A DNA stretch of 64,000 bases from Halomonas salinarum (GCF_012062845.1 NZ_WWNB01000007.1:62001-126000), one strand, 5' to 3'; shown: positions 30,490-40,236, numbered from the stretch's first letter. Notes: generated from the letters alone by a model not told the origin. Numbers and translations are program-made.

Positions 30490-32952
30490 CTAGGGACGCG
30501 ATTCTACCCCATGGCAGCCGCCATCGACACCACGGCGCCAGCTCGGCTGGCGTTCCGCCATCAGCACGGGCGTCACGCCCGGCGTCATGGTGAGTGTCAC
30601 CGCCCCGTCGAGCGCAGTATTCCAAAGACAGCTGCCTTGTCTGCGAAAACGGCGCACCACCTCTGGAGCCGGGTGACCGAAGCGATTGTCGCGACCCGCG
30701 CTGAAGATGACCTGAGAAGGGTTCGTCGCCGCCACGAAGGCCGGCCCGGAACTGGTGAGGCTGCCATGATGCCCGGCGATCAGTACATCGATCTGCTCGG
30801 GCAAGCTAGGCAGTAAACGATGTTCCACCGCTCGCCCGGCGTCACCGGTGATCAAGATCGCCTGATCACCAAGACGTACCAGCAGCACACAGGAACGATC
30901 GTTCGCGGACAGCGAATCGAGCGGACCTGCCGGCGGCCAGAGTACCTGGAAGACGACACCGCCACTTGTCCAGCGCTGTCCGGCGACACAGGCCTTAGAT
31001 GAATGCCCGATGCGCTCCCCTCTCGGCGCTAACCACTCACCTACCCTATGCTCGGCAAGCGCCGCCACGCCACCGGCATGATCCTGATCACCGTGACTGA
31101 CGATAACTCGTGAGAACATCTGTCCGGCGGGCCAGAGACCGGCCAGCGGCATGAAGCCAGAGACAAAGCGTGGTCCGGTATCGTACAAGACGCGCGTTTC
31201 CCGTAGGTCCTCGTGGGCACCGTCTTCAAGGGCATCCAGCATGCGATCTCGATTGCCGTTACCGGGATCAGCCGCGTGGCCAGGGTGGGGATATGTCCTG
31301 AGCTCGATCGCCTGCCCCTGGCCGACATCGTAGACGTGCACACGCAGACTCCCCGCCACCGGCGTCGGTGCATCGAGGCTGAAAGGGACGACCATCAACA
31401 ATAGTGAACTCGCCCCCCTCAGCGACCGCGACAAGGCCGGCAACCCCCAGACCAGGGCAAGACCCGAAAGGCACAGCGCCACCGGTAACCGCTGCCAGAT
31501 CGGCAGCACCTGCTGGGGAATGGCCACAACCGCCTCGTTCAAGCCGGCATGCAACACGACCGCCAGCGCCTCGAACACCCCCCAACAGGCATAGGCCAGT
31601 GCCGGCACCATGCTCAATGCCCAGCCCAAAAGGCCCAATGGCACCATCAGCATACTGACCCAAGGCACCGCCAGCAGGTTGATGAAAGGCGCGGACGGGG
31701 CCAGCCGCCCGAAGGCGATCACCACGGCAGCGGCCATCATCGGTGAAAGCAGAAGCTGGGTGCGAATCAGCGCCCAGGCCCACCCTTTCAGCCCCTGGGG
31801 TCGGGTCCGCCCCTGCCAGATCATGATCAGCCAGGCGACCGCCAGAAACGACAGCCACAGGCCAGGCCGCCATAGTGAGAGAGGATCAACCAGCACGACC
31901 ATCGAAAGCGCCAGCCACCAGGCTTGCCAAGGACCGGGGGCATGGCGACCGCAAGCGACCCAGAGGCCGACCAGGGTCATGATCAGGGCGCGAAACGCAG
32001 GCGGCTCGAGACCAGAAAGCCAGGCATAGCCGCTTGCCGCCGCACCGGCCAGCACCCAGGGCCAGATGGCCATGCGCCAACGTCCCGGCGTCACGCATCG
32101 GGCCACCCCACGCATCAGCCACAGCACACAGGTCGCGACCAGTCCTACATGAAGACCCGACACCACCACCAGATGCGTGGTGCCGCTGGCATTCAAGAGC
32201 GCCCAATCATCATCATTGAGCCGCTCATCAGCGCCAAGCGTCAGGGCTGCCAGCCAGCGACGGCCCACACCTTCAGGGTAATGGCTGTCGAGAAACGAAA
32301 GGGCCGTTTGGCGCAGCGAATCGGGCGCGGCGCCCATGCGTTCAGGGGGCGGTGCATGGCGCACGTAACCTGTCGCCCCCAGCCCCTCGCGCCACAACCA
32401 GGCGCGATAATCGAACGTGCCCGGGTTGGAGAAGCCTGACGGCGGACGCAATCGGGCCGTCAGGCGCCAGCGCTCTCCTACCGCCAAAGCTTTGCCCCCA
32501 TAGACCGACAGGCGTACCTCATTGAGCGCGTCACAAGCCGGCAGGCCGGGGTTCAACGGATGACAATCATCAACGGTCAAACGCAGGCGACTCGCCGGCT
32601 GACCCGCTTGGTAGGCGGTGACCCGTCCCTCGAGCCGCAGATCCTCTCCTATCAGGCCTCGCGGCAGCTCGGCGCCTCGCGCAAGCAGGAGTGCCGTGCC
32701 AACCAGCGTTGCCACGACAAGGAGCAATAACGCCAATCGTGAGCGCGGAAGGTACACAAGCAGGAGAAGCCCGGCGATTCCCCAGGCTGCAAAGAGTCCA
32801 CCAGGAGCCTGGATGGCGAGTCCGGCGCCTGCCATGGCGGCAAGCGCCAAGGGCATACCAAGACCGCTGCGCATGGCGGTATACATGACAGTCTGCGGCC
32901 CTCCCTGGCCCTGCCATCCCCTCGTCACGGCCGAAGCCGTGGCGAGAGACAT
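30490..32952 (-). CDS. comEC: DNA internalisation-related competence protein ComEC/Rec2
   Basis: Polytopic channel for single-stranded DNA uptake, 820 residues with many membrane segments. An OB-fold-like domain (about 80-200) precedes the competence domain (NASGTTHLVVVSGLHVGLVA). The C-terminal metallo-beta-lactamase-like domain has VIVSHGDQDHAGG. The start is uncertain: an internal ATG at residue 23 (MYTAMRSG) is equally possible, and neither has a strong ribosome-binding site. Divergent from a DUF2062 gene (63-bp gap). Confidence 0.9.
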   Translation of the reverse strand: MSLATASAVTRGWQGQGGPQTVMYTAMRSGLGMPLALAAMAGAGLAIQAPGGLFAAWGIAGLLLLVYLPRSRLALLLLVVATLVGTALLLARGAELPRGLIGEDLRLEGRVTAYQAGQPASRLRLTVDDCHPLNPGLPACDALNEVRLSVYGGKALAVGERWRLTARLRPPSGFSNPGTFDYRAWLWREGLGATGYVRHAPPPERMGAAPDSLRQTALSFLDSHYPEGVGRRWLAALTLGADERLNDDDWALLNASGTTHLVVVSGLHVGLVATCVLWLMRGVARCVTPGRWRMAIWPWVLAGAAASGYAWLSGLEPPAFRALIMTLVGLWVACGRHAPGPWQAWWLALSMVVLVDPLSLWRPGLWLSFLAVAWLIMIWQGRTRPQGLKGWAWALIRTQLLLSPMMAAAVVIAFGRLAPSAPFINLLAVPWVSMLMVPLGLLGWALSMVPALAYACWGVFEALAVVLHAGLNEAVVAIPQQVLPIWQRLPVALCLSGLALVWGLPALSRSLRGASSLLLMVVPFSLDAPTPVAGSLRVHVYDVGQGQAIELRTYPHPGHAADPGNGNRDRMLDALEDGAHEDLRETRVLYDTGPRFVSGFMPLAGLWPAGQMFSRVIVSHGDQDHAGGVAALAEHRVGEWLAPRGERIGHSSKACVAGQRWTSGGVVFQVLWPPAGPLDSLSANDRSCVLLVRLGDQAILITGDAGRAVEHRLLPSLPEQIDVLIAGHHGSLTSSGPAFVAATNPSQVIFSAGRDNRFGHPAPEVVRRFRRQGSCLWNTALDGAVTLTMTPGVTPVLMAERQPSWRRGVDGGCHGVESRP

Positions 32953-33015
32953 GCCTTGTATGGATAATGGCGACGGATTGCGTGATCCATACCATCCATC
33001 GCCTGCGAGCCTGCC

Positions 33016-33573
33016 ATGCCGCGCCGCTTCCTACAGCGCTACATGCCCCATCCCGATGCCCTCAAGGGTAATCGCTCGCTGCGTTTCATGCGCCATTTGA
33101 TCGGCGATGCCTCACTATGGATGCTGTCACGCCGTGCTGTCGCCAATGCCTTCATGGTCGGCATATTCTGCGCCCTGCTCCCGATTCCCTTCCAAATGGT
33201 GTTCGCCGCTGGCGGGGCCTGCCTGCTGCGCTGCAACCTTCCTCTCTCGATTGGCCTGGTGTGGATCACCAATCCGCTGACCATTCCGATCATCTTCTAC
33301 GGCAACTATCGCCTGGGCACCTGGCTGCTATCCACTCCGCCTCGGGCGGCGCCAGACACTCTGTCCACTCAGTGGGTAGCCGAGCAGCTGGTCGACATCC
33401 TGCCAGCGCTGGCGCTTGGCTCGCTGGTCGCGGCGGTGGTGGCTGGCCTTGCCGCAAACGCAAGCATTCGCCTGATCTGGCGCTGGCAGGTCTCGCGTAG
33501 CTGGAGCCGCCGCAAGAAGCGTCGCCTGCGGGCCACGCACTCCGGAAAAGGCCGCGATGAAGAGTACCGGTGA
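33016..33573 (+). CDS. DUF2062 membrane protein
   Basis: A 185-residue protein with basic ends and hydrophobic segments at about 45-70, 75-98 and 125-150, plus the family box WMLSRRAVANAFMVGIFCALLPIPFQM. The VWITNPLTIPIIFYGNYRLG segment is also conserved. Probably an inner-membrane protein; function unknown. It is convergent with lolD; the 75-bp gap holds an imperfect dyad but no clear terminator. Confidence 0.85.
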   Translation: MPRRFLQRYMPHPDALKGNRSLRFMRHLIGDASLWMLSRRAVANAFMVGIFCALLPIPFQMVFAAGGACLLRCNLPLSIGLVWITNPLTIPIIFYGNYRLGTWLLSTPPRAAPDTLSTQWVAEQLVDILPALALGSLVAAVVAGLAANASIRLIWRWQVSRSWSRRKKRRLRATHSGKGRDEEYR

Positions 33574-33648
33574 CGGCGCCGGCCGCATGGCTTGCGCTGA
33601 TCCTCCACTGATCAGCATCAGCAAGGCCGCCACCGTCCCCAAAGCGGT

Positions 33649-34356
33649 CTAATCGAGGGTCAGTTGGCCGTTATCCAGTTTCATCACCCGGTCCTGATGC
33701 GCCGCGAGACCGGTGTCATGGGTCACCACCACGAAGGCACAGGCAGTAGTCCTTGCTAGATCGTCCATCATCGCAAGGATGCTGGCCGCGGTTGTCTGAT
33801 CAAGATTGCCGGTAGGCTCGTCCATCAGCACCAGGCTTGGGTCGGTAATCAATGCCCTTGCAATCGCCACCCGCTGACGCTCTCCCCCGGACAGCTCCCC
33901 CGGCTTGTGGTCACCTCGCTTGGCCATGCCGACGCGCTCGAGGATCTGGGCGGCACGCCTACAGGCGTCCTTGCGCGACTGGCCACGCACGATCAGGGGC
34001 AGCGCCGCGTTTTCCAGGGCTGTGAGCTCAGCCAACAAGTGATGGAACTGATAGACGAAACCGATGTGGCGGTTGCGAAAACGTCCCAGCTGGCTCTCGC
34101 CTAGTTCAGCCAATGATTGCCCGGCCACCTTGACGGTTCCAACAGTGGGACGGTCCAGGCCACCCAGGAGGTTAAGCAGTGTGGTCTTGCCTGATCCCGA
34201 GCTGCCTACCACCGCCACGCGTTCGCCGGCACGCACGTCAAGATCCAGGTTCTCGAGCACCGTCACATCCTGAGGCCCTTCGTGATAGGTCCTCGTCAGT
34301 CCCTGGCACTCGAGCAGCACCTGCCCCGCCTTGGGGGCGGCACGCTCCTCGGTCAT
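33649..34356 (-). CDS. lolD: Lipoprotein-releasing system ATPase LolD
   Basis: ATPase of the complex that releases outer-membrane lipoproteins from the inner membrane to LolA. I chose the ATG at 34356 (MTEERAAPK, 235 residues) because AAGGAGA lies 7 nt upstream. Walker A is GSSGSGKTTLL, signature LSGGERQRVAIARAL, Walker B LVLMDEPTGNLD. The LolD motif region FVYQFHHLLAELTALEN is present. It directly follows its permease gene. Confidence 0.95.
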   Translation of the reverse strand: MTEERAAPKAGQVLLECQGLTRTYHEGPQDVTVLENLDLDVRAGERVAVVGSSGSGKTTLLNLLGGLDRPTVGTVKVAGQSLAELGESQLGRFRNRHIGFVYQFHHLLAELTALENAALPLIVRGQSRKDACRRAAQILERVGMAKRGDHKPGELSGGERQRVAIARALITDPSLVLMDEPTGNLDQTTAASILAMMDDLARTTACAFVVVTHDTGLAAHQDRVMKLDNGQLTLD

Positions 34357-34382
34357 GATTGTCTCCTTGCTCATCGAGGGCC

Positions 34383-35624
34383 TCATTCGTAGCGCAGCAC
34401 ATCGGCCGGCTGGATGCGCGAGGCACGCCAGGCCGGGTACAGGGTGGACAGGAAGGTCAGCACGAAGGCCGCCGTGGTGATCACCCCCACATCGGACCAG
34501 TTCAGGCGGGACGGCAGGTAGCTGATGAAATAGACATTAGCGTCCAGGAAGTGGATACCGGTGGCCGACTCGAACCAGGCGATGAGATCGGCAATTGTCA
34601 GCGCCAGCGTTACCCCGATGCCAAGCCCCATCAGGATGCCGATGATACCAATCGCCAGCCCCTGCACGATGAAGATGCCCATGATCGAGCCAGGCGTCGC
34701 GCCGATGGTGCGCAGGATGGCAATATCCGCCTTCTTGTCGGTCACCACCATGACCAGTGTCGAGACGATGTTGAAGGCGGCCACCGCGATGATCACGGTC
34801 AGGAGCAACCCAATCATGCGCTTCTCCATCTGGATCGCCTGGAAGAGGTTGCCGTGGGTCCGCGTCCAATCAATACCGCGATAATTGGGCCCCAGCTCGT
34901 CGATGATCTCGCGTGTCTCGCCATGGGCGGCGAACAGATCATCGAACTCCAGCCGCAGTCCTCCTACGGCATCCCCCATTCGTGCCAGGGTCTGCATGTC
35001 GTCGATATGCGCATAGGCAAGGCTGGCATCCAGGTCGGCGCCGACACTGAACATGCCGCTGACATTGAAACGCTTGAGTCGCGGGAAAACGCCGCCCGGG
35101 GTAATCGACGCTTCGGGAACCAGTAGGGTGACACGATCACCGACCCCGACGCCCAGCCGTTTGGCCAGCAGTTCACCGAGCACGACATTCCACTCCCCGG
35201 CTTTCAGGTCATCGAGGCTGCCCTGAACCATGTTCTCATCGATGATCGATACCTTGGCTTCGGCGTCAGGGGCAATGCCATTGACCATGGCCCCTTCGTT
35301 GCGCCCGCCGATCGAGAACATGCCTTGCTGCTGCACATAGGGCGCCGCCCCAATGACCCGTTCACGCTGCGTCAACCGCTCGGCCAGCGGCTGCCAGTCG
35401 GTCATGCCCGACGGTGCCTCGATGCGGGTGTGGGGCACCATGCCCAGCACCCGAGACCTCAGCTCGTGATCGAAACCGTTCATCACCGACAGCACCAGGA
35501 TCAGCACGGCGACGCCGAGCATCAACCCAAGCATCGAAGTCAGGGAAATAAAGGAAATAAAGTGATTGCGTCGCTTGGCGCGCACGTAGCGCAGTCCAAG
35601 CATAATTGGCAGACGGTCGAGCAT
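34383..35624 (-). CDS. lolC: Lipoprotein-releasing permease LolC/LolE type (possible LolF)
   Basis: A 413-residue inner-membrane permease with one N-terminal helix (about 20-45), a large periplasmic MacB-like domain and three C-terminal helices (about 270-400). The N-terminus MLDRLPIMLGLRYVRAKRRNHFISFISL is LolC/E-typical. Only one permease gene neighbours lolD here, whereas enterics and Pseudomonas have two around lolD. It may form a LolF-type homodimer, unless a second paralogue lies elsewhere. Confidence 0.9.
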   Translation of the reverse strand: MLDRLPIMLGLRYVRAKRRNHFISFISLTSMLGLMLGVAVLILVLSVMNGFDHELRSRVLGMVPHTRIEAPSGMTDWQPLAERLTQRERVIGAAPYVQQQGMFSIGGRNEGAMVNGIAPDAEAKVSIIDENMVQGSLDDLKAGEWNVVLGELLAKRLGVGVGDRVTLLVPEASITPGGVFPRLKRFNVSGMFSVGADLDASLAYAHIDDMQTLARMGDAVGGLRLEFDDLFAAHGETREIIDELGPNYRGIDWTRTHGNLFQAIQMEKRMIGLLLTVIIAVAAFNIVSTLVMVVTDKKADIAILRTIGATPGSIMGIFIVQGLAIGIIGILMGLGIGVTLALTIADLIAWFESATGIHFLDANVYFISYLPSRLNWSDVGVITTAAFVLTFLSTLYPAWRASRIQPADVLRYE

Positions 35625-35724
35625 CGCGATCGGTTCCTTGTCAGCGGGCGCTCATGGTACGGTTTTTTGCCTGGCGACGCATGTGCGACACCAACAGCAA
35701 GGCGGTTCTCTTTGGGCGTAGCCC

Positions 35725-35753
35725 TTGCATCCCGGTAGCGCTGCCCCTACATT
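35725..35753 (+). promoter_or_regulatory. Putative promoter for the agu operon
   Basis: TTGCAT (35725-35730) and TACATT (35748-35753) are separated by exactly 17 nt, upstream of aguA (ATG at 35805). Confidence 0.5.
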
Positions 35754-35804
35754 GCGCCGTCCCCGGGGCAAGGCCCCGACGAGCATACCCGTGAGAAGAC
35801 TGCG

Positions 35805-36875
35805 ATGGCTAACCGCTTGTTCCCCGAATGGCACCCACAGGATGCCGTGCAACTGACCTGGCCGAGTGCTCACAGCGACTGGGCCTCCATGCTGTCACGT
35901 ATCGAAGCCACACTCGAGCACATGGTGATCGCCATCGCCCGCTATCAAGGCGTGCTGATCAGTGTGGCCGATGACGCCACCCGTACGCGCCTTGCGGCGA
36001 CCTTTAAGCAACTCGGCGTGCCTGGTACCCGGCTTAGTCTCCGTGTCGTATCAAGCGATGACACCTGGGCACGGGATCATGGCCCCATTGGCATCGAGCG
36101 CGACGGACACCTCACCCTTCTGGACTATCGCTTTACCGGTTGGGGGGGCAAGTTTCCCGCCACGCAGGATAACGCCCTGAACCAGGCCCTGGCGGAGCAG
36201 GGTGTGTTCGCCGTCCCTCTCATCTCCCGTGAATGGATCCTCGAAGGTGGCGCCATCGAGAGCGATGGTCAGGGCACCCTTCTGACCACTGAAGCCTGCC
36301 TGCTCAACGAGAACCGCAACCCGACACTCGACCGGGCGGCGATAGAGTCACGGCTGGCCGAAGATCTCGGCGCGCATCGCGTACTGTGGCTCGCACATGG
36401 GCACCTGGAGGGCGATGATACCGATAGTCATGTCGACACCCTGGCACGCTTCTGTGACCCACAGACCATCGCCTACGTGCGCTGTGACGACCCCACGGAC
36501 ACTCATTACGCAGCACTGGCCGCCATGGAAGATGAGCTGAGAGCATTGCGACAGGCTGACGGCACGCCGTACCGGCTGATCGCCCTGCCCTGGCCGCGAC
36601 CCTGCTGCGACCCCGAAGACGGCCATCGCCTGCCAGCCACCTACGCCAATTTTCTGATCATCAACGGTGCCGTACTGGTGCCGACCTATGGCGATGCGGC
36701 TGATAGCGTGGCGCTTAGCGCCCTGGCAACGGCTTTTCCCGAGCGCGATCTGATCCCCATCGATTGTCGCGAGGTCATCCGCCAGCACGGCAGCCTGCAC
36801 TGCCTGACCATGCAGCTGCCCAAGGGTAGCCTGAGTGCCTCTCTCTTTGACGACGCCGACGACCTTCAGGAGTGA
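35805..36875 (+). CDS. aguA: Agmatine deiminase
   Basis: Hydrolyses agmatine to N-carbamoylputrescine and ammonia. It has 356 residues and a pentein fold. Conserved substrate and catalytic boxes are DDTWARDHGPI, FTGWGGKF, REWILEGGAIE and HGHLEGDDTDSHVD. The nucleophile is about C333 in HGSLHCLTMQLPKG. It sits 4 nt upstream of aguB, forming a two-step route to putrescine. Confidence 0.94.
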   Translation: MANRLFPEWHPQDAVQLTWPSAHSDWASMLSRIEATLEHMVIAIARYQGVLISVADDATRTRLAATFKQLGVPGTRLSLRVVSSDDTWARDHGPIGIERDGHLTLLDYRFTGWGGKFPATQDNALNQALAEQGVFAVPLISREWILEGGAIESDGQGTLLTTEACLLNENRNPTLDRAAIESRLAEDLGAHRVLWLAHGHLEGDDTDSHVDTLARFCDPQTIAYVRCDDPTDTHYAALAAMEDELRALRQADGTPYRLIALPWPRPCCDPEDGHRLPATYANFLIINGAVLVPTYGDAADSVALSALATAFPERDLIPIDCREVIRQHGSLHCLTMQLPKGSLSASLFDDADDLQE

Positions 36876-36879
36876 TCAT

Positions 36880-37794
36880 ATGAACAAGACGCTCACCGTT
36901 GGCCTGGTCCAACAGCAGGCCTGGCCCGACAAGACCAAGAGCCTGAACGAAACCGAGGCGGGTGTCCGCGCGCTTGCGGCAGAAGGCGCAGAGCTTGTGT
37001 TGCTCCAGGAACTGCATGCCAGTCACTATTTCTGCCAGTACGAAGACCCGGCCGTCTTCGACCTGGCCGAGCCTTTGGATGGCCCCACCGGCCGCCGATT
37101 GGCCGCGCTGGCCGCCGAACTCGACATCGTGCTGGTGGGCTCGCTGTTCGAGCGGCGAGCCGCCGGGCTCTACCACAACACCGCCGTGGTCTATGACCGG
37201 GCGCAAGGAGCCGTTGGACACTACCGCAAGATGCACATACCCGATGATCCCGGCTTCTATGAAAAGTTCTATTTCACCCCGGGAGATGCCGAAGGCGTCA
37301 ACGCCCTTGAGCCATTGGGCGGCTTCGCCCCCATCGACACCTCAGTGGGGCGTCTGGGCCTTCTCGTCTGCTGGGATCAATGGTACCCGGAAGCGGCCCG
37401 ACTGATGGCGCTCGCCGGTGCTGAGCTTTTACTCTACCCCACCGCCATCGGCTGGACGCCCTCGGATGAGGCCGATGAGAAGATCCGTCAGAAAGATGCC
37501 TGGACCCTGATCCAGCGCGCGCATGGGGTAGCTAACGGCCTGCCGGTCGTGGTCGCCAATCGCGTCGGCCACGAACCCGATCTCAGCGGCATCAGTCAGG
37601 GTATCGACTTCTGGGGTGGCAGCTTCATCTGCGGCCCCCAAGGCGAGCTGTTGGCCCATGCCGGCGAAGAAAGCCAGCGACTGCTGGTCGAGGTCGACAT
37701 GGATCGTGCCGAGGACACCCGTCGTATCTGGCCCTTCCTCCGCGACCGCCGCATTGATGCTTACGGCGACCTGACGCGGCGCTTCAGGGACTAA
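36880..37794 (+). CDS. aguB: N-carbamoylputrescine amidase
   Basis: Nitrilase-superfamily enzyme converting N-carbamoylputrescine to putrescine, CO2 and ammonia. I chose the ATG at 36880 (MNKTLTVGLVQQ, 304 residues) because CAGGAG lies 7-8 nt upstream; a longer frame would overlap aguA by 40 nt. The catalytic triad is the Glu in LLQELHAS (E44), the Lys in HYRKMHIPDD and the Cys in LLVCWDQWYPE. It is paired with aguA and followed by a very strong terminator. Confidence 0.94.
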   Translation: MNKTLTVGLVQQQAWPDKTKSLNETEAGVRALAAEGAELVLLQELHASHYFCQYEDPAVFDLAEPLDGPTGRRLAALAAELDIVLVGSLFERRAAGLYHNTAVVYDRAQGAVGHYRKMHIPDDPGFYEKFYFTPGDAEGVNALEPLGGFAPIDTSVGRLGLLVCWDQWYPEAARLMALAGAELLLYPTAIGWTPSDEADEKIRQKDAWTLIQRAHGVANGLPVVVANRVGHEPDLSGISQGIDFWGGSFICGPQGELLAHAGEESQRLLVEVDMDRAEDTRRIWPFLRDRRIDAYGDLTRRFRD

Positions 37795-37830
37795 ACGCCC
37801 AGGCACCAGGAGCTACACCGCGCCCGATCA

Positions 37831-37874
37831 AACAAACGCCCCCGCCAGGCATCCTGGCGGGGGCGTTTGTTTTT
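37831..37874. terminator. Strong bidirectional terminator after aguB
   Basis: A perfect 19-bp stem (37831-37849 with 37853-37871) with a 3-nt loop is flanked by a T-tract. It separates aguB (+) from the Nudix fusion gene (-). A further loose dyad, CCTGAAGC (37916-37923) with GCTTCAGG (37945-37952), lies nearer the minus-strand gene. Confidence 0.95.
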
Positions 37875-37985
37875 GGCACTCGACAACTGGCTATCGCCAA
37901 CTGAGCGCAATCAACCCTGAAGCAAGCCCTTAAACAAGAACTGAGCTTCAGGCGTAGGCCGACTGAGTCTTACTTGAGACCAGAG

Positions 37986-38933
37986 TTACTTCCAGAAGTC
38001 ACGAATCGAGGCGATCCCCTGGGATCCCACGCCGCGGGCGTGGTTGGCATCGTGGCGCGTCATGCCCCCCAGCGCGAAAACCGGCATGGCAGCCGTTTCG
38101 ACCAGTTGCTGAAAATCGTGCCAGCCAAGCGGCGCCGTCTCAGGGTGGGTCGGCGTGGTGCGTAGCGGCGACAGCGTCACGAAGTCGCAACCGATGCGGC
38201 CAGCCTGATCCAGCTGTTCCTGATTGTGAGTCGAGGCCGACTGCCACTTGCCCTGAGCCAGCGGGCGACGCTCGAGGTTCATCAATCGCTCGCTGGTCAG
38301 GTGAATGCCATCAGCGTCGATCTCATGCAAAAGCTCGGGCTCGCCATTGAGCTGAAGGCGAGCACCATGCTTGCGGCACAGCGCCAGAGCCCCTTCGGCG
38401 CGGGCCAGATACGCTTTCCGATCGAGCTGCTTGGCACGCAGCTGCACCAGACGCACCTGATCCTCGACCAATGCCCGCTCGAGCTTGGTGAAGAAAACAT
38501 CGTCGTCGTCTTCTTCGCCGGTGATCAGACACTCGGTGGGCAGGATCACCGCCCGCAGGATCGGCAAGTTGGCCGCCGGGAAGGGATAGTTGAAGAGGTC
38601 TTCCTTGTTGACCCAGCGCACGGCCTGACCCTCGCGGCCGAACGGTTCGCCGGCGAAGGCATGGACCTGCCACACATCGAGCAGAATATGCTTGTCGGGA
38701 TATTCGTGATTCACCCGAATCAGCGGCTGAGCGCGATGAATCTCGACGCCAAGCTCCTCATGCAGCTCGCGCTTCAGGGCCTCGAAGCCAGTTTCATAGG
38801 GGGCCAGCTTGCCGCCAGGAAACTCCCACAGGCCGCCCTGATCGACATTGGAGGGGCGGCGGGCGATCAACACCTGAACCTTATCCTCGCTGACGATGGC
38901 GGCGGCAGCCACATGTACCCTTCTCTTGACCAT
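37986..38933 (-). CDS. Nudix hydrolase fused to a thiamine-phosphate-synthase/TenI-like domain
   Basis: A 315-residue two-domain protein. The N-terminal Nudix domain (about 1-130) carries the MutT-type box GGKLAPYETGFEALKRELHEELGV (38-61). The C-terminal part (about 150-315) has a ThiE/TenI barrel pattern with IDADGIHLTSERL, HNQEQLDQAGRIGCDFVTLSPL and PVFALGGMTRHDAN. The Nudix half resembles MutT (8-oxo-dGTP hydrolysis). The barrel may be degenerate, since the diphosphate-binding residues look partial. Similar fusions occur in Pseudomonas; the function of the second half is not established. Confidence 0.9.
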   Translation of the reverse strand: MVKRRVHVAAAAIVSEDKVQVLIARRPSNVDQGGLWEFPGGKLAPYETGFEALKRELHEELGVEIHRAQPLIRVNHEYPDKHILLDVWQVHAFAGEPFGREGQAVRWVNKEDLFNYPFPAANLPILRAVILPTECLITGEEDDDDVFFTKLERALVEDQVRLVQLRAKQLDRKAYLARAEGALALCRKHGARLQLNGEPELLHEIDADGIHLTSERLMNLERRPLAQGKWQSASTHNQEQLDQAGRIGCDFVTLSPLRTTPTHPETAPLGWHDFQQLVETAAMPVFALGGMTRHDANHARGVGSQGIASIRDFWK

Positions 38934-39012
38934 TGTGTGTATTACCTTTCAAACATGAAGAACGCGTAACCCATGACGCGCCCAGGCGCGCCATGGCGAC
39001 AACCAGTCAGAC

Positions 39013-40236
39013 CTAGCTGCGATAATCGGCATTGATGGAGACATAGTCATGGGACAGGTCGGAGGTCCAGACAGTGGCGCTGGCCTCCCCGCGTCCCAGA
39101 CGAATGCGGATGCGAATATCTTCCCTCGCCATCACGTCACTGCCGGCTTCTTCCGTGTAGCCGGCGGCACGGCCACCCTCTTCGACCAGGCGCACATCGC
39201 CCAGGTCGATGACGATACGCTCAACGTCGAAGTTCTCGACGGGCGCACGCCCGACAGCAGCCAGAATACGGCCCCAGTTGGCATCAGAGGCATACAGGGC
39301 GGTCTTGACCAGTGGTGAATGTGCCACTGTAAAGGCCACGTCCAGGGCTTCCCGGCGAGAGGTGGCCTCTTCGACATCGAGGGTCACGAACTTGGTCGCT
39401 CCCTCACCATCACGGATAATCGCCTGCGCCAGCTCGACCAATACCTCATCGAGCGCAACACGAAACGCCTCGAGGGCCGCACTGCTTTCGATTCTCGGAC
39501 CACGGCCCGTGGCCACCAGCATGCAGGCATCGTTGGTGGAAGTGTCGCTGTCCACGGTAATGCAGTTGAAAGAACGGCCAACGCCGTCTTGCAACAACGA
39601 CTCAAGCCGCGCCTGAGAAATAGCGGCGTCGGTGGCCACGAACCCAAGCATGGTCGCCATGTTGGGCTGGATCATGCCCGACCCCTTGCTGATACCGGCG
39701 ATGGTCACCGTCTCGCCATCGATGGTGATCGTACGCGTGGCACCCTTGGGACGCGTATCGGTGGTCAGGATACCCTCGGCAGCGGCGTCCCAGCCGTTTT
39801 CACTCAGTGCCTCAAGTGCCTGAGGCAGTGCCCCCAGCAAGCGCTCCATGGGTAACGGCTCGCCGATCACGCCGGTGGAGAACGGCAATACCGCCTCGCC
39901 CTCGACGCCGGTCAGACGTGCCAGCTCGTCACAGCTAGAGATGGCATCGCGCAGGCCAAGCGCCCCGGTACCCGCATTGGCATTGCCGGTATTGATCACG
40001 AAATAACGCGGTGCCAGGTCCTTTTCACAACGGGCCGCCAGATGGCGTTTGGCTACCTGTACCGGCGCCGCGCAGAAAGCATTGAGGGTGAAAGTACCAG
40101 CGACACTTGCCCCCTCAGGCACCTCGATTACCACCAGATCGCGACGCCCCGGTTTCTTGATACCCGCACTGGTGGTGCCCAGGCGCAGCCCTTCTATCAC
40201 CGGCATCTGCGGAAAGACCGCTTCACCCACTGCCAT
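39013..40236 (-). CDS. argJ: Bifunctional ornithine/glutamate N-acetyltransferase ArgJ
   Basis: Transfers acetyl from N-acetylornithine to glutamate in the cyclic arginine pathway. It has 407 residues. The self-cleavage site is A194-T195 in IQPNMATMLGF, giving alpha and beta subunits and a catalytic Thr. Other family boxes are FVINTGNANAGTG, LPFSTGVIGE, FNCITVDSDTSTND and the C-terminal HDYVSINADYRS. It is followed 79 nt later by the Nudix fusion gene and preceded by secA. Confidence 0.96.
   Translation of the reverse strand: MAVGEAVFPQMPVIEGLRLGTTSAGIKKPGRRDLVVIEVPEGASVAGTFTLNAFCAAPVQVAKRHLAARCEKDLAPRYFVINTGNANAGTGALGLRDAISSCDELARLTGVEGEAVLPFSTGVIGEPLPMERLLGALPQALEALSENGWDAAAEGILTTDTRPKGATRTITIDGETVTIAGISKGSGMIQPNMATMLGFVATDAAISQARLESLLQDGVGRSFNCITVDSDTSTNDACMLVATGRGPRIESSAALEAFRVALDEVLVELAQAIIRDGEGATKFVTLDVEEATSRREALDVAFTVAHSPLVKTALYASDANWGRILAAVGRAPVENFDVERIVIDLGDVRLVEEGGRAAGYTEEAGSDVMAREDIRIRIRLGRGEASATVWTSDLSHDYVSINADYRS

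Noticed and set aside
33596-33616. Dyad GCTGATC/GATCAGC between the DUF2062 gene and lolD as a terminator
   Set aside because: The stem is only 7 bp and no T-tract follows on either strand.
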